This document shows positions 1-8,815 of a stretch of DNA of 59,333 nucleotides, piece by piece. The stretch comes from Pasteurellaceae bacterium (GTDB lineage Bacteria > Pseudomonadota > Gammaproteobacteria > Enterobacterales > Pasteurellaceae): NCBI GenBank assembly GCA_030527795.1, contig JAUNAB010000013.1, forward strand, positions 1-59,333, in the 5' to 3' direction. The notes beneath the pieces are model-generated. The model searched no databases and had not been told where the DNA came from. It saw nothing but the letters and a program-made list of their open reading frames with translations. A program made the position numbers and the translations under genes. Position 1 is the first letter of the stretch, and every line of letters starts with the position of its first letter.

Positions 1-56
1 GCCGTAACGCCGATGGTAGTGTTGGGAATCCCAATGTGAGAGTAGGTCACCGCCAA
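1..56 (+). rRNA. rrf: 5S ribosomal RNA, 3' end (partial)
   Basis: The first bases are identical, apart from the last few positions, to the 3' half of the complete 5S gene that follows. The gene is cut by the left edge of the window. It is the first of two tandem 5S copies at the distal end of an rRNA operon. Confidence 0.9.
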
Positions 57-60
57 GTTT

Positions 61-103
61 TTATTTTGTTAGTTTATTTATTATGAGTAAACTAACAAAA
101 TAA
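61..103. repeat. 16-bp perfect inverted repeat between the two 5S genes
   Basis: Left arm 61-76 and right arm 88-103 are exact reverse complements with an 11-base loop, and a short T run follows just before the second 5S gene. The transcript would fold into a long AT-rich hairpin. It is probably an RNase III type processing stem or a weak terminator between the two 5S copies; the sequence cannot say which. Confidence 0.7.
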
Positions 104-110
104 AATTTTT

Positions 111-224
111 TGGCAGCGATAGTGCAGTGGAACCACCTAATTCCATGCCGAACTTAGAAGTGAAACGCTGTAACGCCGATGGTAGTGTTGGGAATCCCAA
201 TGTGAGAGTAGGTCACTGCCAAAT
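111..224 (+). rRNA. rrf: 5S ribosomal RNA (second copy)
   Basis: A complete 5S-like gene of about 114 bases. It has complementary ends (GGCAGCGATAGTG at the start pairing with CACTGCC at the end) and the conserved internal segments GGAACCACC, CCATGCCGAACT and GAGAGTAGGTCA. It follows a first 5S copy and precedes tRNA-Asp, so this rRNA operon carries two 5S genes. Ends are estimated from the pairing and may be off by a few bases. Confidence 0.92.
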
Positions 225-236
225 ACCACATTTAGC

Positions 237-313
237 GGAGTGGTAGTTCAGCTGGTTAGAATACCTGCCTGTCACGCAGGGGGTCGCGGGTTCGAGTCCC
301 GTCCATTCCGCCA
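237..313 (+). tRNA. tRNA-Asp (GTC)
   Basis: A 77-base cloverleaf with anticodon GTC in the loop CTGTCAC, a standard T loop GGTTCGAGTCC and an encoded CCA end. It lies 12 bases after the second 5S gene, as in other gamma-proteobacterial rRNA operons that end in tRNA-Asp and tRNA-Trp. Confidence 0.97.
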
Positions 314-326
314 ATTCTTTCTATCT

Positions 327-402
327 AGGGGCGTAGTTCAATTGGTAGAGCACCGGTCTCCAAAACCGGGTGTTGGGAGTTCGAGCCTCTCCGCCCCTGC
401 CA
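327..402 (+). tRNA. tRNA-Trp (CCA)
   Basis: A 76-base tRNA with anticodon CCA in the loop TCTCCAAA, T loop AGTTCGAGCCT and encoded 3' CCA. It is 13 bases after tRNA-Asp and presumably co-transcribed with the rRNA operon. The anticodon is the normal UGG reader, so it gives no sign of amber suppression, which matters because two nearby pseudogenes carry TAG at a Trp position. Confidence 0.97.
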
Positions 403-508
403 TTATTATATTTTCCACACTGTAGTCTAAAATAAGCTTATTTTAATATATGTATATTATTATAAAATTGGCTGCGATTATCTGTAAATATTTCCTTTAT
501 TAGTCAAA

Positions 509-545
509 ACCGCGGTCAAAAAACGTTTAGATTTTTGACCGCGGT
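509..545. terminator. Inverted uptake-motif pair, terminator of the rRNA/tRNA operon
   Basis: ACCGCGGT octamers at 509-516 and 538-545 are flanked inward by A and T runs, so that ACCGCGGTCAAAAA faces its reverse complement. The transcript forms a stable GC-capped stem. It is the only hairpin between tRNA-Trp and raiA. The 403-694 gap otherwise holds only the raiA promoter. Confidence 0.8.
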
Positions 546-600
546 AATATGCAATATTGGCATTATGCAGTGGTATTACGTAAAAATAAATAAAAAATGC

Positions 601-629
601 TTGCAAACTGATCATAGTAGGTCTATTTT
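601..629 (+). promoter_or_regulatory. Promoter of raiA copy 1
   Basis: A TTGCAA -35 element (601-606), a 17-base spacer and a TATTTT -10 element (624-629). The block around it, from TTGCAA through GTAGGTCTATTTTGTAC, is repeated in front of raiA copy 2, which supports it as the functional promoter. The predicted leader is about 59 bases. Confidence 0.7.
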
Positions 630-694
630 GTACTCAAGAGGCAAGATAAACGGAATTAACCAGTTCTGTTCATAACTAGAAAGAGGTGGATGCT

Positions 695-1015
695 ATGGCA
701 CTAAATATTACCAGTAAACAAATGGAAATAACCCCTGCAATTCGTGAACATATTGAAGGACGACTTGAAAAACTCGGGAAATGGCATACACAATTAATTA
801 ACTCCCATTTTATACTCGCAAAAACCCCACAAGGTTTCGCAGTTGAAGCAGCAATAGGTACGCCAAATGGCGAACTTTTTGCAAGTTCAGAAGCCAGTGA
901 TATGTATAAGGCAATCAACGAAGTTGAAGAAAAGCTAGAACGACAGTTAAACAAATTACAGCATAAAGGAGAATCACGGAGAGCGGATGAACGCTTAAAG
1001 GATTCGTTTAATTAA
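695..1015 (+). CDS. raiA: Ribosome-associated inhibitor A (YfiA/HPF family), copy 1
   Basis: A 106-residue protein that starts [10 protein letters not shown] and ends LKDSFN. It belongs to the YfiA/RaiA branch of the hibernation factor family, which binds the 30S subunit in the mRNA/tRNA channel in stationary phase or cold. The conserved core includes [13 protein letters not shown] and the C-terminal [13 protein letters not shown] chose the ATG at 695 because AGAGGTGG lies just upstream; an upstream GTG at 686 overlaps this Shine-Dalgarno. A second copy, about 92% identical in protein, lies at 42190-42510 on the other strand with matching promoter and terminator. This copy differs at eight positions and has Asn as its last residue. 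Function is inferred from family membership. Confidence 0.93.
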   Translation: MALNITSKQMEITPAIREHIEGRLEKLGKWHTQLINSHFILAKTPQGFAVEAAIGTPNGELFASSEASDMYKAINEVEEKLERQLNKLQHKGESRRADERLKDSFN

Positions 1016-1038
1016 TGGACTAATAGACGGATTAATTA

Positions 1039-1065
1039 GGGCTAAACTTAGGTTTAGCCCTTTTT
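1039..1065 (+). terminator. Rho-independent terminator of raiA copy 1
   Basis: GGGCTAAAC (1039-1047) and GTTTAGCCC (1052-1060) form a 9-bp stem with a 4-base loop, followed by TTTTT. The same hairpin and the ATTAATTAGGGCT sequence before it are duplicated after raiA copy 2. Confidence 0.9.
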
Positions 1066-1101
1066 AATGACGATTATTTTAGATTAAAGTGGTTGCCGAT
1101 T

Positions 1102-1596
1102 TTAATCTAATAAACGCCATAACAAAACTTTGCCATCTTTAAAACGAAATTCGCCATATTTAGCTTGTTGATAATGCTCGGCTTGTTGTTCATCAAAGAA
1201 AAACTGTTTGCCCGCATAACGATTTGATTCTGGTTTAAACGGAAAATACAGATTAGGTTGACAATCGCCAAAATCAGTAGGTTCATCAATATCTACGCGA
1301 CAAAATTGCGCAACGCCCTGCGGATCTTGCTTTAACAAAATATAGGCTTGGTGCGGTAATTCATCCGTTGGGTTATGTTGCTCAAGCGTAATCTCGGCTT
1401 GATAAATGGCTTGATACCTTAATTGCATATAATCGCCCTGCATTAAAGAACGCGGATCTACAGGCACCAATTCTAAAATAAAGGATTGTCCTTTGTCTAA
1501 TATTTGTTCATTTTGCCAGACAAGCGCATTGCTGACGACAACATTACACAGCAAGAAAAATGCGAGAGCCACTTTATTTACCAGCGTAAATGGCAT
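1102..1596 (-). CDS. GDYXXLXY domain membrane-anchored protein
   Basis: A protein of about 164 residues with one N-terminal membrane segment (VALAFFLLCNVVVSNALVW) followed by a periplasmic domain carrying the family signature (PVDPRSLMQGDYMQLRY). The function of this family is unknown; it usually follows DUF2157 and DUF4401 membrane genes, as here. The open frame runs back to 1740 without a stop, because the upstream DUF4401 gene shifts into this frame near 1740. The Met at 1596 has no strong ribosome binding site, so the domain may have been translated as a fusion or coupled to the gene before it. With the partner gene broken, it may no longer be expressed properly. Confidence 0.65.
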   Translation of the reverse strand: MPFTLVNKVALAFFLLCNVVVSNALVWQNEQILDKGQSFILELVPVDPRSLMQGDYMQLRYQAIYQAEITLEQHNPTDELPHQAYILLKQDPQGVAQFCRVDIDEPTDFGDCQPNLYFPFKPESNRYAGKQFFFDEQQAEHYQQAKYGEFRFKDGKVLLWRLLD

Positions 1597-3479
1597 AATT
1601 TGCACATTACTTGCCGATACTGTCGGCTTTATTGAAATATAGGATAAATACGCCACAACACCAAATGCCAAACCTGATAAGATTAGCAAAATACCTTTGT
1701 ATAACAAAGATAAATCGAGCCAATAATAGTACATTGCCAAACAAACGTCGCAATTACAGTAAATATAAACAGGGCTTTGCTATCCAACCAATAAGCTAAC
1801 AGCAACAGACTTAAACAGAAAATTAAGCTATTAGCATCAATAAATAAGCAAAAAATCAGAAATGCTACGAGAGCGAAATAAGAAAATTTCGTCCCGCTTT
1901 TGCGGTTGATTAAGATAAACAGGATAAATGGCAGACAAAAATTCAGTACAACAAGCAGCGTTTTCCAGCCTGAATCTTGATAAAAACGTTTTAAGCCATA
2001 TTGCCAAAAATCTTGCCTATTGAGCAGCGACTGTGCGACATCTGATTCTAAATAACTGATATTATTACTAATAAATAAATTTATACCAATTAAGCAGCAA
2101 TAATATAACAACGCGCCAAAGCCGATTGTGCGCCATAGCATATTATCTCGCCGACTCACATAGAATAATGCCGCAATGATTAAAGGCAAAAGCAAATTGA
2201 TATAGGCAAAAATTTGATCAAATTGCAATGAAAATATATTAAACCGAATAGAAGTTAAAGAAAATAAGCCATCACAAATTGCTAACATTCTGAACCAATT
2301 TTCTCGATATAAAAAGAACAGTAATAGTTCAATCAACAAGATAACCGCATAACTCCTCCCCCAATGAGCATATGATAAAAACGTAATATGCGCCGTAATA
2401 ATGGCGATACTCGCAAATAAAACGCGCAATCTTGCCGATCGATAACAAATAAAACTCAAGATCAACATAGATAATGGCAGGACATAAAATGGCTCTAAAT
2501 AAAAATATTGACCCGAGCACGCGACAAGTAGCAAGCTAATAATAACAACAAAGCAAAAAGATAAAACATCAACGCTGAGCGAAAGGGATTGTTGTTTAAA
2601 CCAATGGTTGAGCTTAGTCAGAATAAAAATCAGCAAAATAAAATCAATGATAGCCAAGTCAAATAGCACCCCAAATAAATTCAATGAATCAGGATCCACA
2701 GCAAATTTCACGCAATATATTAATCAATGCGACTAAGATTAAATAGGATAAGGATAAACCGATAATATCACGTCGATAAGCGCGGTAATACCATAGCACT
2801 AGCCCAAATAACGCCGGCAAAAATAAACCGTACCAAAGTATAAAATCCACGGTGAACAAGTTGGTTGTTTGAATCAGCCTGCATAAACAGCAGACATTAA
2901 TAAGCAAAACTTACTGGCAATAGCATAAGGATCGCGCAACCATTTGGCTTTCCATTCCGTCAATGCCCACAAAGCAATATTCAAAGCGAATAAAAGATAC
3001 ATATTCAGGTTTATGAACATATCGCTTAAAACAATATGCAATATAGTATTTAAACTGAGCACTAAATTAAGTGTAACGCACCACAAGATCACAATAGCGA
3101 AATTGGGCGCCATCAATAATAAGGGTAATTGAAGTAATGCCCACAAAGCAAAAAGTTGCCATACATCTGCGCCACTTTGGTAAATTTGCCCGATTAAAGC
3201 TAACAGCGCGCCAATCAACACTTGCGCCAAGAAAAAAGCAAGTTGGGAAAAATAGCTAAAATAGGCTTTGCTCTTCATACGGTGATAATAATAGACACCC
3301 GCAATCAGCACGATGAATAATAAAGCCTGCGTACCAAATAATTTCTCAAATTTAGTGAAATAATGCCAATTTGCCGCCAAATAAGTCACCACACCACTGC
3401 TCAACAAGCCAATGCCTAATAAGGAAAAAAGAAGGGTAAGATAATGTTTCCAATTAGAAAAAAGAGAAAATGTTTGCAT
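1597..3479 (-). pseudogene. DUF2157/DUF4401 multi-spanning membrane protein, broken by frameshifts
   Basis: Coding similarity runs from a good start at 3479 but changes frame at least three times. 3479-2874 carries the DUF2157 N-terminus, including GQIYQSGADVWQLFALWALL, and ends in TGA. 2907-2689 continues in a second frame with membrane helices. 2711-1683 returns to the first frame, and its GTG start has no ribosome binding site. The last part (YYYWLDLSLLYKGILL, typical of the end of DUF4401) is again in the second frame from about 1740. The original was either one long DUF2157-DUF4401 protein or two adjacent genes. Function is unknown; the helices and the downstream GDYXXLXY gene suggest an inner-membrane complex, now decayed. 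Confidence 0.75.
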
Positions 3480-3570
3480 AGCATATGATCTTCGCGAGTT
3501 TAGCTTTATTCATAATAGCATTAATTTCAGCAAAATAAAGAAAACAGCAAAATGACGCAATTCGCATATT

Positions 3571-3607
3571 ACCGCGGTCAAAAAAGTTGAAGTTTTTTAA
3601 CCGCGGT
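3571..3607. terminator. Inverted uptake-motif pair
   Basis: ACCGCGGT at 3571-3578 and 3600-3607 with inward A/T runs forms a hairpin downstream of the nucleoside hydrolase remnant and upstream of the DUF2157 gene, both on the minus strand. The right copy has A in place of the G of TTTTTGACC, so the outer stem has one mismatch. Confidence 0.7.
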
Positions 3608-3626
3608 AACGGGTTAAAATCGTCCT

Positions 3627-3994
3627 TTAGGCTGGATTGCCAATGCGTTTCAGAGCATCATAAATCAATCGCCAAAACTTAGCGTGATCCAATTTTACTG
3701 CCACGCGCGTATGACAATCTTCAGGAATAGGCCAACGGAAATCTGCTACCGTCATCCCCAAGGTTAATGTACCTTGCGCACTAAAGGGCGCGCGCAACTT
3801 GCGAAAATCGGCACATCATACATACCGATCATAGTCGCCACCGCTTGCGCATTGCGGGTAACTTTTTCCAAGGTTTAATTGCCCGCCGTCGTCGTCACGC
3901 CCAATAATTCAATTTCAGGATTAGCGTGCGCTAATAACATGGCGATTGCATCATCATGCCCGGGATCACAATCAAAAATGATTTTTTCTGCCAT
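3627..3994 (-). pseudogene. Ribonucleoside hydrolase remnant (Rih family)
   Basis: The reading frame starts at ATG 3994 behind AAGGAGATAAAAGCA. It encodes the nucleoside hydrolase N-terminus with the calcium-binding signature [15 protein letters not shown] and then GVTTTAG. Frame is then lost; the next segment (TLEKVTRNAQAVATMIG, then DVPIFA) still matches the family. It jumps to a C-terminal piece ending near GNPA at 3627. Only about 370 bases remain of a gene that is usually around 930, so the middle is deleted and the frame shifted. The intact enzyme would hydrolyse the N-glycosidic bond of ribonucleosides for salvage. Which Rih paralogue it was cannot be told. Confidence 0.85.
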
Positions 3995-4167
3995 TGCTTT
4001 TATCTCCTTAAATAAGAGATAACTTGTTTGTTTTTATATCTGATTATGCGATTAAATCAGTTATCCAACTATTCTGCTAAGTGCAAACAATTGCCAAAAA
4101 TTATTTCTGCATTTCAATTGGCGATAAAATTCTGCACTTTTTAGATGAAAAAAAATGATAATTTCCT

Positions 4168-4196
4168 TTGACTATTCCTTGAACTGAAGGTAATAT
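4168..4196 (+). promoter_or_regulatory. Promoter of yceD-rpmF-plsX-fabH
   Basis: TTGACT (4168-4173), a 17-base spacer and TAATAT (4191-4196) make a near-consensus sigma-70 promoter. The expected transcription start, near 4203, is only about three bases before the yceD ATG at 4206, so the message would be leaderless or nearly so unless another promoter exists upstream. Confidence 0.65.
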
Positions 4197-4205
4197 TGCG
4201 CGTCT

Positions 4206-4730
4206 ATGCAAAAGGTAAAACTACCCCTAACTGTTGACCCTGTCAAAGATGCGCAACGCCGATTAGATTATAGCGGTTATTACGCCGCCGATCAGCTTAC
4301 ACGTCTTGCTGAGTCAGTAGTAAAAGTGCTCAGCGATGCACAGGTAACATTATCATTTTTCATTGATCCTCAAAAATTAGTGGTGATGAAAGGTCAGGCA
4401 CAAGTTGATGTAGAATTAGATTGTCAACGTTGTGGTCAACCTTTTACGCAAAAATTGGAATGTAGTTTTCATTATAGTCCAGTGTCTAATTTAGATAAGA
4501 TTGATGAATTACCCGAAATTTATGAACCGATTGAGTTTAATCAGTTTGGTGAAATAGATTTAATTGGTACGATTGAAGATGAACTGATGTTGTGTCTCCC
4601 CATTGTGCCAATGCATTCATCTGAACACTGTGAAGTGTCCGTGGCTGAACAGGTTTTTGGCGAATTGCCTGAAGAACTGGCAAAAAAACCGAACCCGTTC
4701 GCTGTATTAGCTAATTTAAAGCAAAAGTAA
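4206..4730 (+). CDS. yceD: YceD/DUF177 family protein, 23S rRNA accumulation factor
   Basis: 174 residues beginning [12 protein letters not shown], closely resembling the E. coli protein from its first residue. It contains the conserved Cys pair ([10 protein letters not shown], roughly residues 77-86), the segment [16 protein letters not shown] and the C-terminus [14 protein letters not shown]. YceD is linked to 23S rRNA accumulation and is almost always encoded directly before rpmF, as here (18 bases apart). There is no good ribosome binding site next to the ATG; a GAAGG lies 15 bases upstream. Translation may therefore be leaderless. Confidence 0.93.
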   Translation: MQKVKLPLTVDPVKDAQRRLDYSGYYAADQLTRLAESVVKVLSDAQVTLSFFIDPQKLVVMKGQAQVDVELDCQRCGQPFTQKLECSFHYSPVSNLDKIDELPEIYEPIEFNQFGEIDLIGTIEDELMLCLPIVPMHSSEHCEVSVAEQVFGELPEELAKKPNPFAVLANLKQK

Positions 4731-4748
4731 ATATTAGGAGTATAGCCA

Positions 4749-4919
4749 ATGGCTGTTCAACAAAATAAAAAATCTCGTTCACGTCGTGATATGCGTCGTT
4801 CACATGATGCCTTAACTACCGCTGCAGTATCAGTTGATAAAGCAAGTGGTGAAACTCACTTACGTCACCACGTTACTGCTGACGGTTTTTACCGTGGTCG
4901 TAAAGTAATCAACAAGTAA
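4749..4919 (+). CDS. rpmF: 50S ribosomal protein L32
   Basis: 56 residues starting [20 protein letters not shown], the L32 N-terminus, and ending GRKVINK. The ribosome binding site TTAGGAGT lies just upstream. It sits between yceD and plsX in the conserved order. Length matches the family (56-57). Confidence 0.97.
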   Translation: MAVQQNKKSRSRRDMRRSHDALTTAAVSVDKASGETHLRHHVTADGFYRGRKVINK

Positions 4920-4940
4920 TTCCTTTTTCAAGGTAATCAC

Positions 4941-5957
4941 TTGAGCCATCTAACTCTTGCGTTAGATGTGATGGGCGGGGACATTGGTCCCCGTATTACT
5001 ATCCCCGCATCCCTTAAAGCATTGGAACAAGATCCAACGCTTTCTTTGCTTTTATTTGGCGATAGCCAACAAATCCAGCCTTTACTTCAAAAAGTACCGT
5101 TGTCATTCATTGAGCGTTTAACAATTAAGCATTGTTCTCGTATTATTGAAGGCAACCAAAGTATGAATTATGCGTTACGCCACAGTAAAGGTAGCTCAAT
5201 GCGATTAGCACTAGAATCGGTGCAACAAGGTGAAGCTCAGGCTTGCATCAGTGCAGGGAATACAGGGGCATTGATGGGATTGGCCCAAGTGTTAATTCAA
5301 CCATTAACAGGCATTAATCGTCCTGCCCTGGTTTCTTTACTGCCGACAATGCAAGGCGGTTTTAGCGTGATGTTGGATTTAGGGGCAAACATTGATTGTG
5401 ATGAGCAAAACTTGTACCAGTTCGCACTGATGGGCGCAATTTTTGCCGAAAATTGTTTAAATTTAGTGTATCCGCGGATCGCATTGTTAAATATTGGTAC
5501 TGAAGAAATTAAGGGATATAAATCAATTCGTGCTTGTGCGGATTTGCTAAAGCAAGATAATCGGTTAAACTATATTGGCTTTATTGAAGGCGATTTGCTG
5601 TTAAATGGCAAAGCGGATGTGATTGTGACCGATGGTTTTGTTGGGAATATCGCATTAAAAACCCTTGAAGGTGCAGCGAAAAATGTAATGGGGTTACTAA
5701 AGGGCAAAACACGCAATGCCGTGTTTAAGCCTTTCCTTAATTGGTTAATACAGTACTTATTTCGCGATAGTTACCAGCGTTTAAAACAGATTAATCCAGA
5801 CCAGTACAACGGTGCAAGTTTACTTGGTTTAAATTCTGTGGTCGTCAAAAGCCATGGAAGTGCGAATATTGATGCTTTTGCTCATGCTATTGCTGATGCA
5901 GCATTGCAAGTTAGACAACGGATTCCCGCTAAGATCTTAGCAGGGCTAACAAAATAA
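4941..5957 (+). CDS. plsX: Phosphate acyltransferase PlsX
   Basis: 338 residues. PlsX converts acyl-ACP and phosphate to acyl-phosphate, feeding phospholipid synthesis at the membrane. The N-terminus [12 protein letters not shown] and the motifs [10 protein letters not shown] and [13 protein letters not shown] are typical. The start is TTG at 4941 with AAGGT upstream; no ATG lies nearby, and the alignment begins at this codon. It is 21 bases after rpmF and 10 bases before fabH, in one operon. Confidence 0.96.
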   Translation: MSHLTLALDVMGGDIGPRITIPASLKALEQDPTLSLLLFGDSQQIQPLLQKVPLSFIERLTIKHCSRIIEGNQSMNYALRHSKGSSMRLALESVQQGEAQACISAGNTGALMGLAQVLIQPLTGINRPALVSLLPTMQGGFSVMLDLGANIDCDEQNLYQFALMGAIFAENCLNLVYPRIALLNIGTEEIKGYKSIRACADLLKQDNRLNYIGFIEGDLLLNGKADVIVTDGFVGNIALKTLEGAAKNVMGLLKGKTRNAVFKPFLNWLIQYLFRDSYQRLKQINPDQYNGASLLGLNSVVVKSHGSANIDAFAHAIADAALQVRQRIPAKILAGLTK

Positions 5958-5967
5958 AGAGAGAGAT

Positions 5968-6918
5968 ATGTTTAGTAGAATTTTAGCCACAGGCAGTTAT
6001 TTACCAAGCCAAATTCGTACCAATGCGGATTTAGAGAAAATGGTTGAAACTTCGGATGAATGGATTGTGACACGTTCAGGCATCCGTGAACGCCGTATTG
6101 CTGCACCAGATGAAACCGTTTCCACAATGGGCTTGCAAGCGGCTAAAAATGCATTGGACGCTGCGAATTTATCGCCTAATGAGATTGATCTTATTGTTGT
6201 TGGTAGTACCAGCCAATCCCATGCATATCCCAGTGCAGCTTGCCAAATTCAAGGATTACTCGGTATTGAAGATGCGATTGCGTTTGACGTAGCAGCCGCT
6301 TGTACAGGATTTGTTTATGCATTAAGCGTAGCAGATCAATTCATTCGTAGTGGTTCAGTGAAAAAAGCTTTAGTTATCGGTGCTGATTTAAATTCAAAAA
6401 GATTAGATGAAACAGATCGCGGAACAGTCATTTTGTTTGGTGACGGTGCAGGTGCGGTCATTTTAGAAGCGAGCGAACAAGCAGGGATTCTTTCAACTCA
6501 TTTACACTCTTCGCCTGATACTAAAGATATGTTAGTTCTGCCTCACGAACAACGTGGCGATAGCCAGTCAGGCTATATTCAAATGCAAGGAAATGAAACC
6601 TTCAAAATTGCGGTGCGAGAATTAGCCAACGTGGTAGAAGAAACGCTCGCAGCAAATCAGTTGGATAAAAAAGATATTGATTGGTTAGTGCCACATCAAG
6701 CTAACTTGAGAATTATCAGTGCGACAGCAAAAAAATTAGAAATGGATATGAATCAAGTTGTTGTAACATTGGATAAATATGCGAATACCAGTGCTGCAAC
6801 GGTGCCTGTTGCATTAGATGAAGCCATTCGTGACGGACGCATCCAACGTGGTCAGCTTCTCTTATTAGAAGCCTTTGGTGGCGGTTGGACGTGGGGTTCG
6901 GCGTTGGTCAGATATTAA
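5968..6918 (+). CDS. fabH: 3-oxoacyl-ACP synthase III
   Basis: 316 residues. It condenses acetyl-CoA with malonyl-ACP to start fatty acid synthesis. The catalytic triad is visible: Cys112 in AAACTGF, His243 in VPHQANLRI and Asn273 in YANTSAA. GAGAGAG precedes the ATG. In E. coli the next gene is fabD in the same direction. Here the + strand operon ends after fabH, and acpP-fabG-fabD lie 3.6 kb away on the opposite strand, with the uid genes between. Confidence 0.97.
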   Translation: MFSRILATGSYLPSQIRTNADLEKMVETSDEWIVTRSGIRERRIAAPDETVSTMGLQAAKNALDAANLSPNEIDLIVVGSTSQSHAYPSAACQIQGLLGIEDAIAFDVAAACTGFVYALSVADQFIRSGSVKKALVIGADLNSKRLDETDRGTVILFGDGAGAVILEASEQAGILSTHLHSSPDTKDMLVLPHEQRGDSQSGYIQMQGNETFKIAVRELANVVEETLAANQLDKKDIDWLVPHQANLRIISATAKKLEMDMNQVVVTLDKYANTSAATVPVALDEAIRDGRIQRGQLLLLEAFGGGWTWGSALVRY

Positions 6919-6923
6919 ATATT

Positions 6924-6959
6924 ACCGCGGTCAAAAATCTCAGTGTTTTTGACCGCGGT
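6924..6959. terminator. Inverted uptake-motif pair, terminator shared by fabH and uidA
   Basis: ACCGCGGT at 6924-6931 and 6952-6959, six bases after the fabH stop codon, followed by a T run on the + strand. It serves fabH (+) and uidA (-), which converge here. Confidence 0.85.
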
Positions 6960-6969
6960 TTTTTATGTT

Positions 6970-8751
6970 CTACTTATAATTGAAGTTTGGAATACTATTC
7001 CAACGCTCTTTAAAGTAATGAGCTACCATTTTGGGTTGACGGGAACGAGTAAATAGCCCTTTTTTATTACCTTGTACTCTAAATGCTCCATATTTTGTCT
7101 GAAAGTCTGCAAAATTCCAAACATGTTCACCAATAAAATAAGGGTACATATCTATAATTTCATGGTTTGCTTTATAGTATTCAACTTGAAATTCTTCTGT
7201 AAATGGGGTATTAAAATCCATATCATGTAACCCAGCTAATGTGTCAGCCCCATATTCAGTGAACATTATTGGTTTTTCAGGGAAAAGTTCATGCCATTTC
7301 TCTAATTCTTGTTTGAGAGCAAGTTTGGCTGATTTTAAATCTGCGGTATTGACATACCATCCATAATAGCGATTCAAACAAATTACATCGCATAAACTCA
7401 TCGCAAGATCTTTTCCTGCTGTAACTAATAAGATATTTGCAAAAGTACATGGACGCTGTTGAGGATCAAGTTTTCGTGCTAAGTCAAATAAAGGTTTAAA
7501 ATATTCGTAGGCACCTTCTTCTGCCGTTGATGGTTCATTTGCAATGGACCACATGACTACACAAGCATGATTTTTATCCCGTTGTATTAATTCTTGAATA
7601 ACTTGGCAGTGAGCTTCATGGGTTTTATATTTTTTCCAAGTATTTGTTTCATCATTGTTTTCACCTTTTACTAAATTTAAATTTGATGCAAAGTTATGCA
7701 TGAGACCAACAGCAGTTGTTTCGTCAATTACAACAAAGCCTTCTCTATCTGCTAAACGCATCATTTCTTCAGAGTAAGGGTAATGTGATGTTCTAAATGA
7801 ATTAGCGCCTTGCCATTTCATAATATTCGTATCTAAAACATTTGCAACATTATTTAAACCTCGTCCATTTAAATATGTATCTTCGTGTCGTCCATAACCT
7901 TTAAAATAGAATGGTTTGCCGTTAATTAAGAATTGATTATTTTTAATTTCTATACTACGCATACCAAATTCTTGAAAATATTGATCCTCTTGCTGATGAT
8001 TATTTTCAAGTATAACATTTAACTGATATAAATAAGCATTAAGCGGCTGCCAGCGAATTACATTTTCAATGAATAATGTTTGGTTATTTCCTCCATTTGA
8101 TTTGGCAACAAGATTATTATCTTCATCGTAAATAGTGATTCTTATATTATCAGCATGGCCGATTATATCTGTGCAAATATTAATGTTTGCATTTTTCTTA
8201 TCAAAATTATAAGTAATAGTTATATCTTGAATATAATTTTTAGGTTTAGTCCAGATCTTTACGGGTCTATGAATACCTGAATAATTAAAGAAATCAAAGT
8301 TTTCATCTACTTTTAATATTTTATTTCCTGATTTATCCTCACTTTCAGAATAATTCCCAACAGGTAAGGTATAATCGTTCAAAATATTATTTGATTTTAC
8401 TGTTAATATATTTTTACCGACAAAAACATTGTCGGTTATTTCAAATTCAAATGGTGTGAATCCGCCTTGGTGCGTTCCAATTTTCTGTTGGTTAATATAA
8501 ATCTCAGCAAAATGAGTAACAGATCCAAATCGGATGAAAATTCGTTCTTGTTTCATTTGCTCTGTTACAAAGAAATTAGTTTGGTAATAATATTCACCAA
8601 CGTAATTCTTGTTTTCTGCTAAAACTAATTGATCATTAAATGAACCTGGAACAGCAATTGTTCTCCAGTTTTCTTCAGTAGCTAAACGAAAGTTCCATAT
8701 ACCACTTAGATCAATTAATTGACGTGTTGAAGTTTGAATTGGATATAACAT
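6970..8751 (-). CDS. uidA: Beta-glucuronidase (glycoside hydrolase family 2)
   Basis: 593 residues, close to the 603 of the E. coli enzyme. It should release glucuronate from host or plant glucuronides in the cytoplasm. Sugar-binding and immunoglobulin-like domains (about 1-275) precede a TIM barrel. The acid/base is Glu406 in IANEPST and the nucleophile is Glu499 in MFTEYGADT. Asn562/Lys564 in GNKKG is the NxK pair that recognises the glucuronate carboxylate and separates this enzyme from galactosidases. TTAGGAG precedes the ATG. The gene is markedly AT-rich and holds no uptake motif. Its permease partner upstream is broken, so substrate entry is doubtful. Confidence 0.94.
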   Translation of the reverse strand: MLYPIQTSTRQLIDLSGIWNFRLATEENWRTIAVPGSFNDQLVLAENKNYVGEYYYQTNFFVTEQMKQERIFIRFGSVTHFAEIYINQQKIGTHQGGFTPFEFEITDNVFVGKNILTVKSNNILNDYTLPVGNYSESEDKSGNKILKVDENFDFFNYSGIHRPVKIWTKPKNYIQDITITYNFDKKNANINICTDIIGHADNIRITIYDEDNNLVAKSNGGNNQTLFIENVIRWQPLNAYLYQLNVILENNHQQEDQYFQEFGMRSIEIKNNQFLINGKPFYFKGYGRHEDTYLNGRGLNNVANVLDTNIMKWQGANSFRTSHYPYSEEMMRLADREGFVVIDETTAVGLMHNFASNLNLVKGENNDETNTWKKYKTHEAHCQVIQELIQRDKNHACVVMWSIANEPSTAEEGAYEYFKPLFDLARKLDPQQRPCTFANILLVTAGKDLAMSLCDVICLNRYYGWYVNTADLKSAKLALKQELEKWHELFPEKPIMFTEYGADTLAGLHDMDFNTPFTEEFQVEYYKANHEIIDMYPYFIGEHVWNFADFQTKYGAFRVQGNKKGLFTRSRQPKMVAHYFKERWNSIPNFNYK

Positions 8752-8815
8752 GTTTTTCTCCTAATTTATTAAAGTTGTTAGTTATTAAGTTGTTTTAATT
8801 TTTCCGTATTTTGTT

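Noticed and set aside
327-402. tRNA-Trp as a possible amber suppressor for the two TAG-interrupted genes
   Set aside because: Its anticodon is the normal CCA, which reads UGG. Nothing here supports recoding, and the second gene also has a frameshift.
686-694. Upstream GTG start for raiA copy 1
   Set aside because: It overlaps the AGAGGTGG ribosome binding site, and copy 2 begins at the equivalent of the later ATG.
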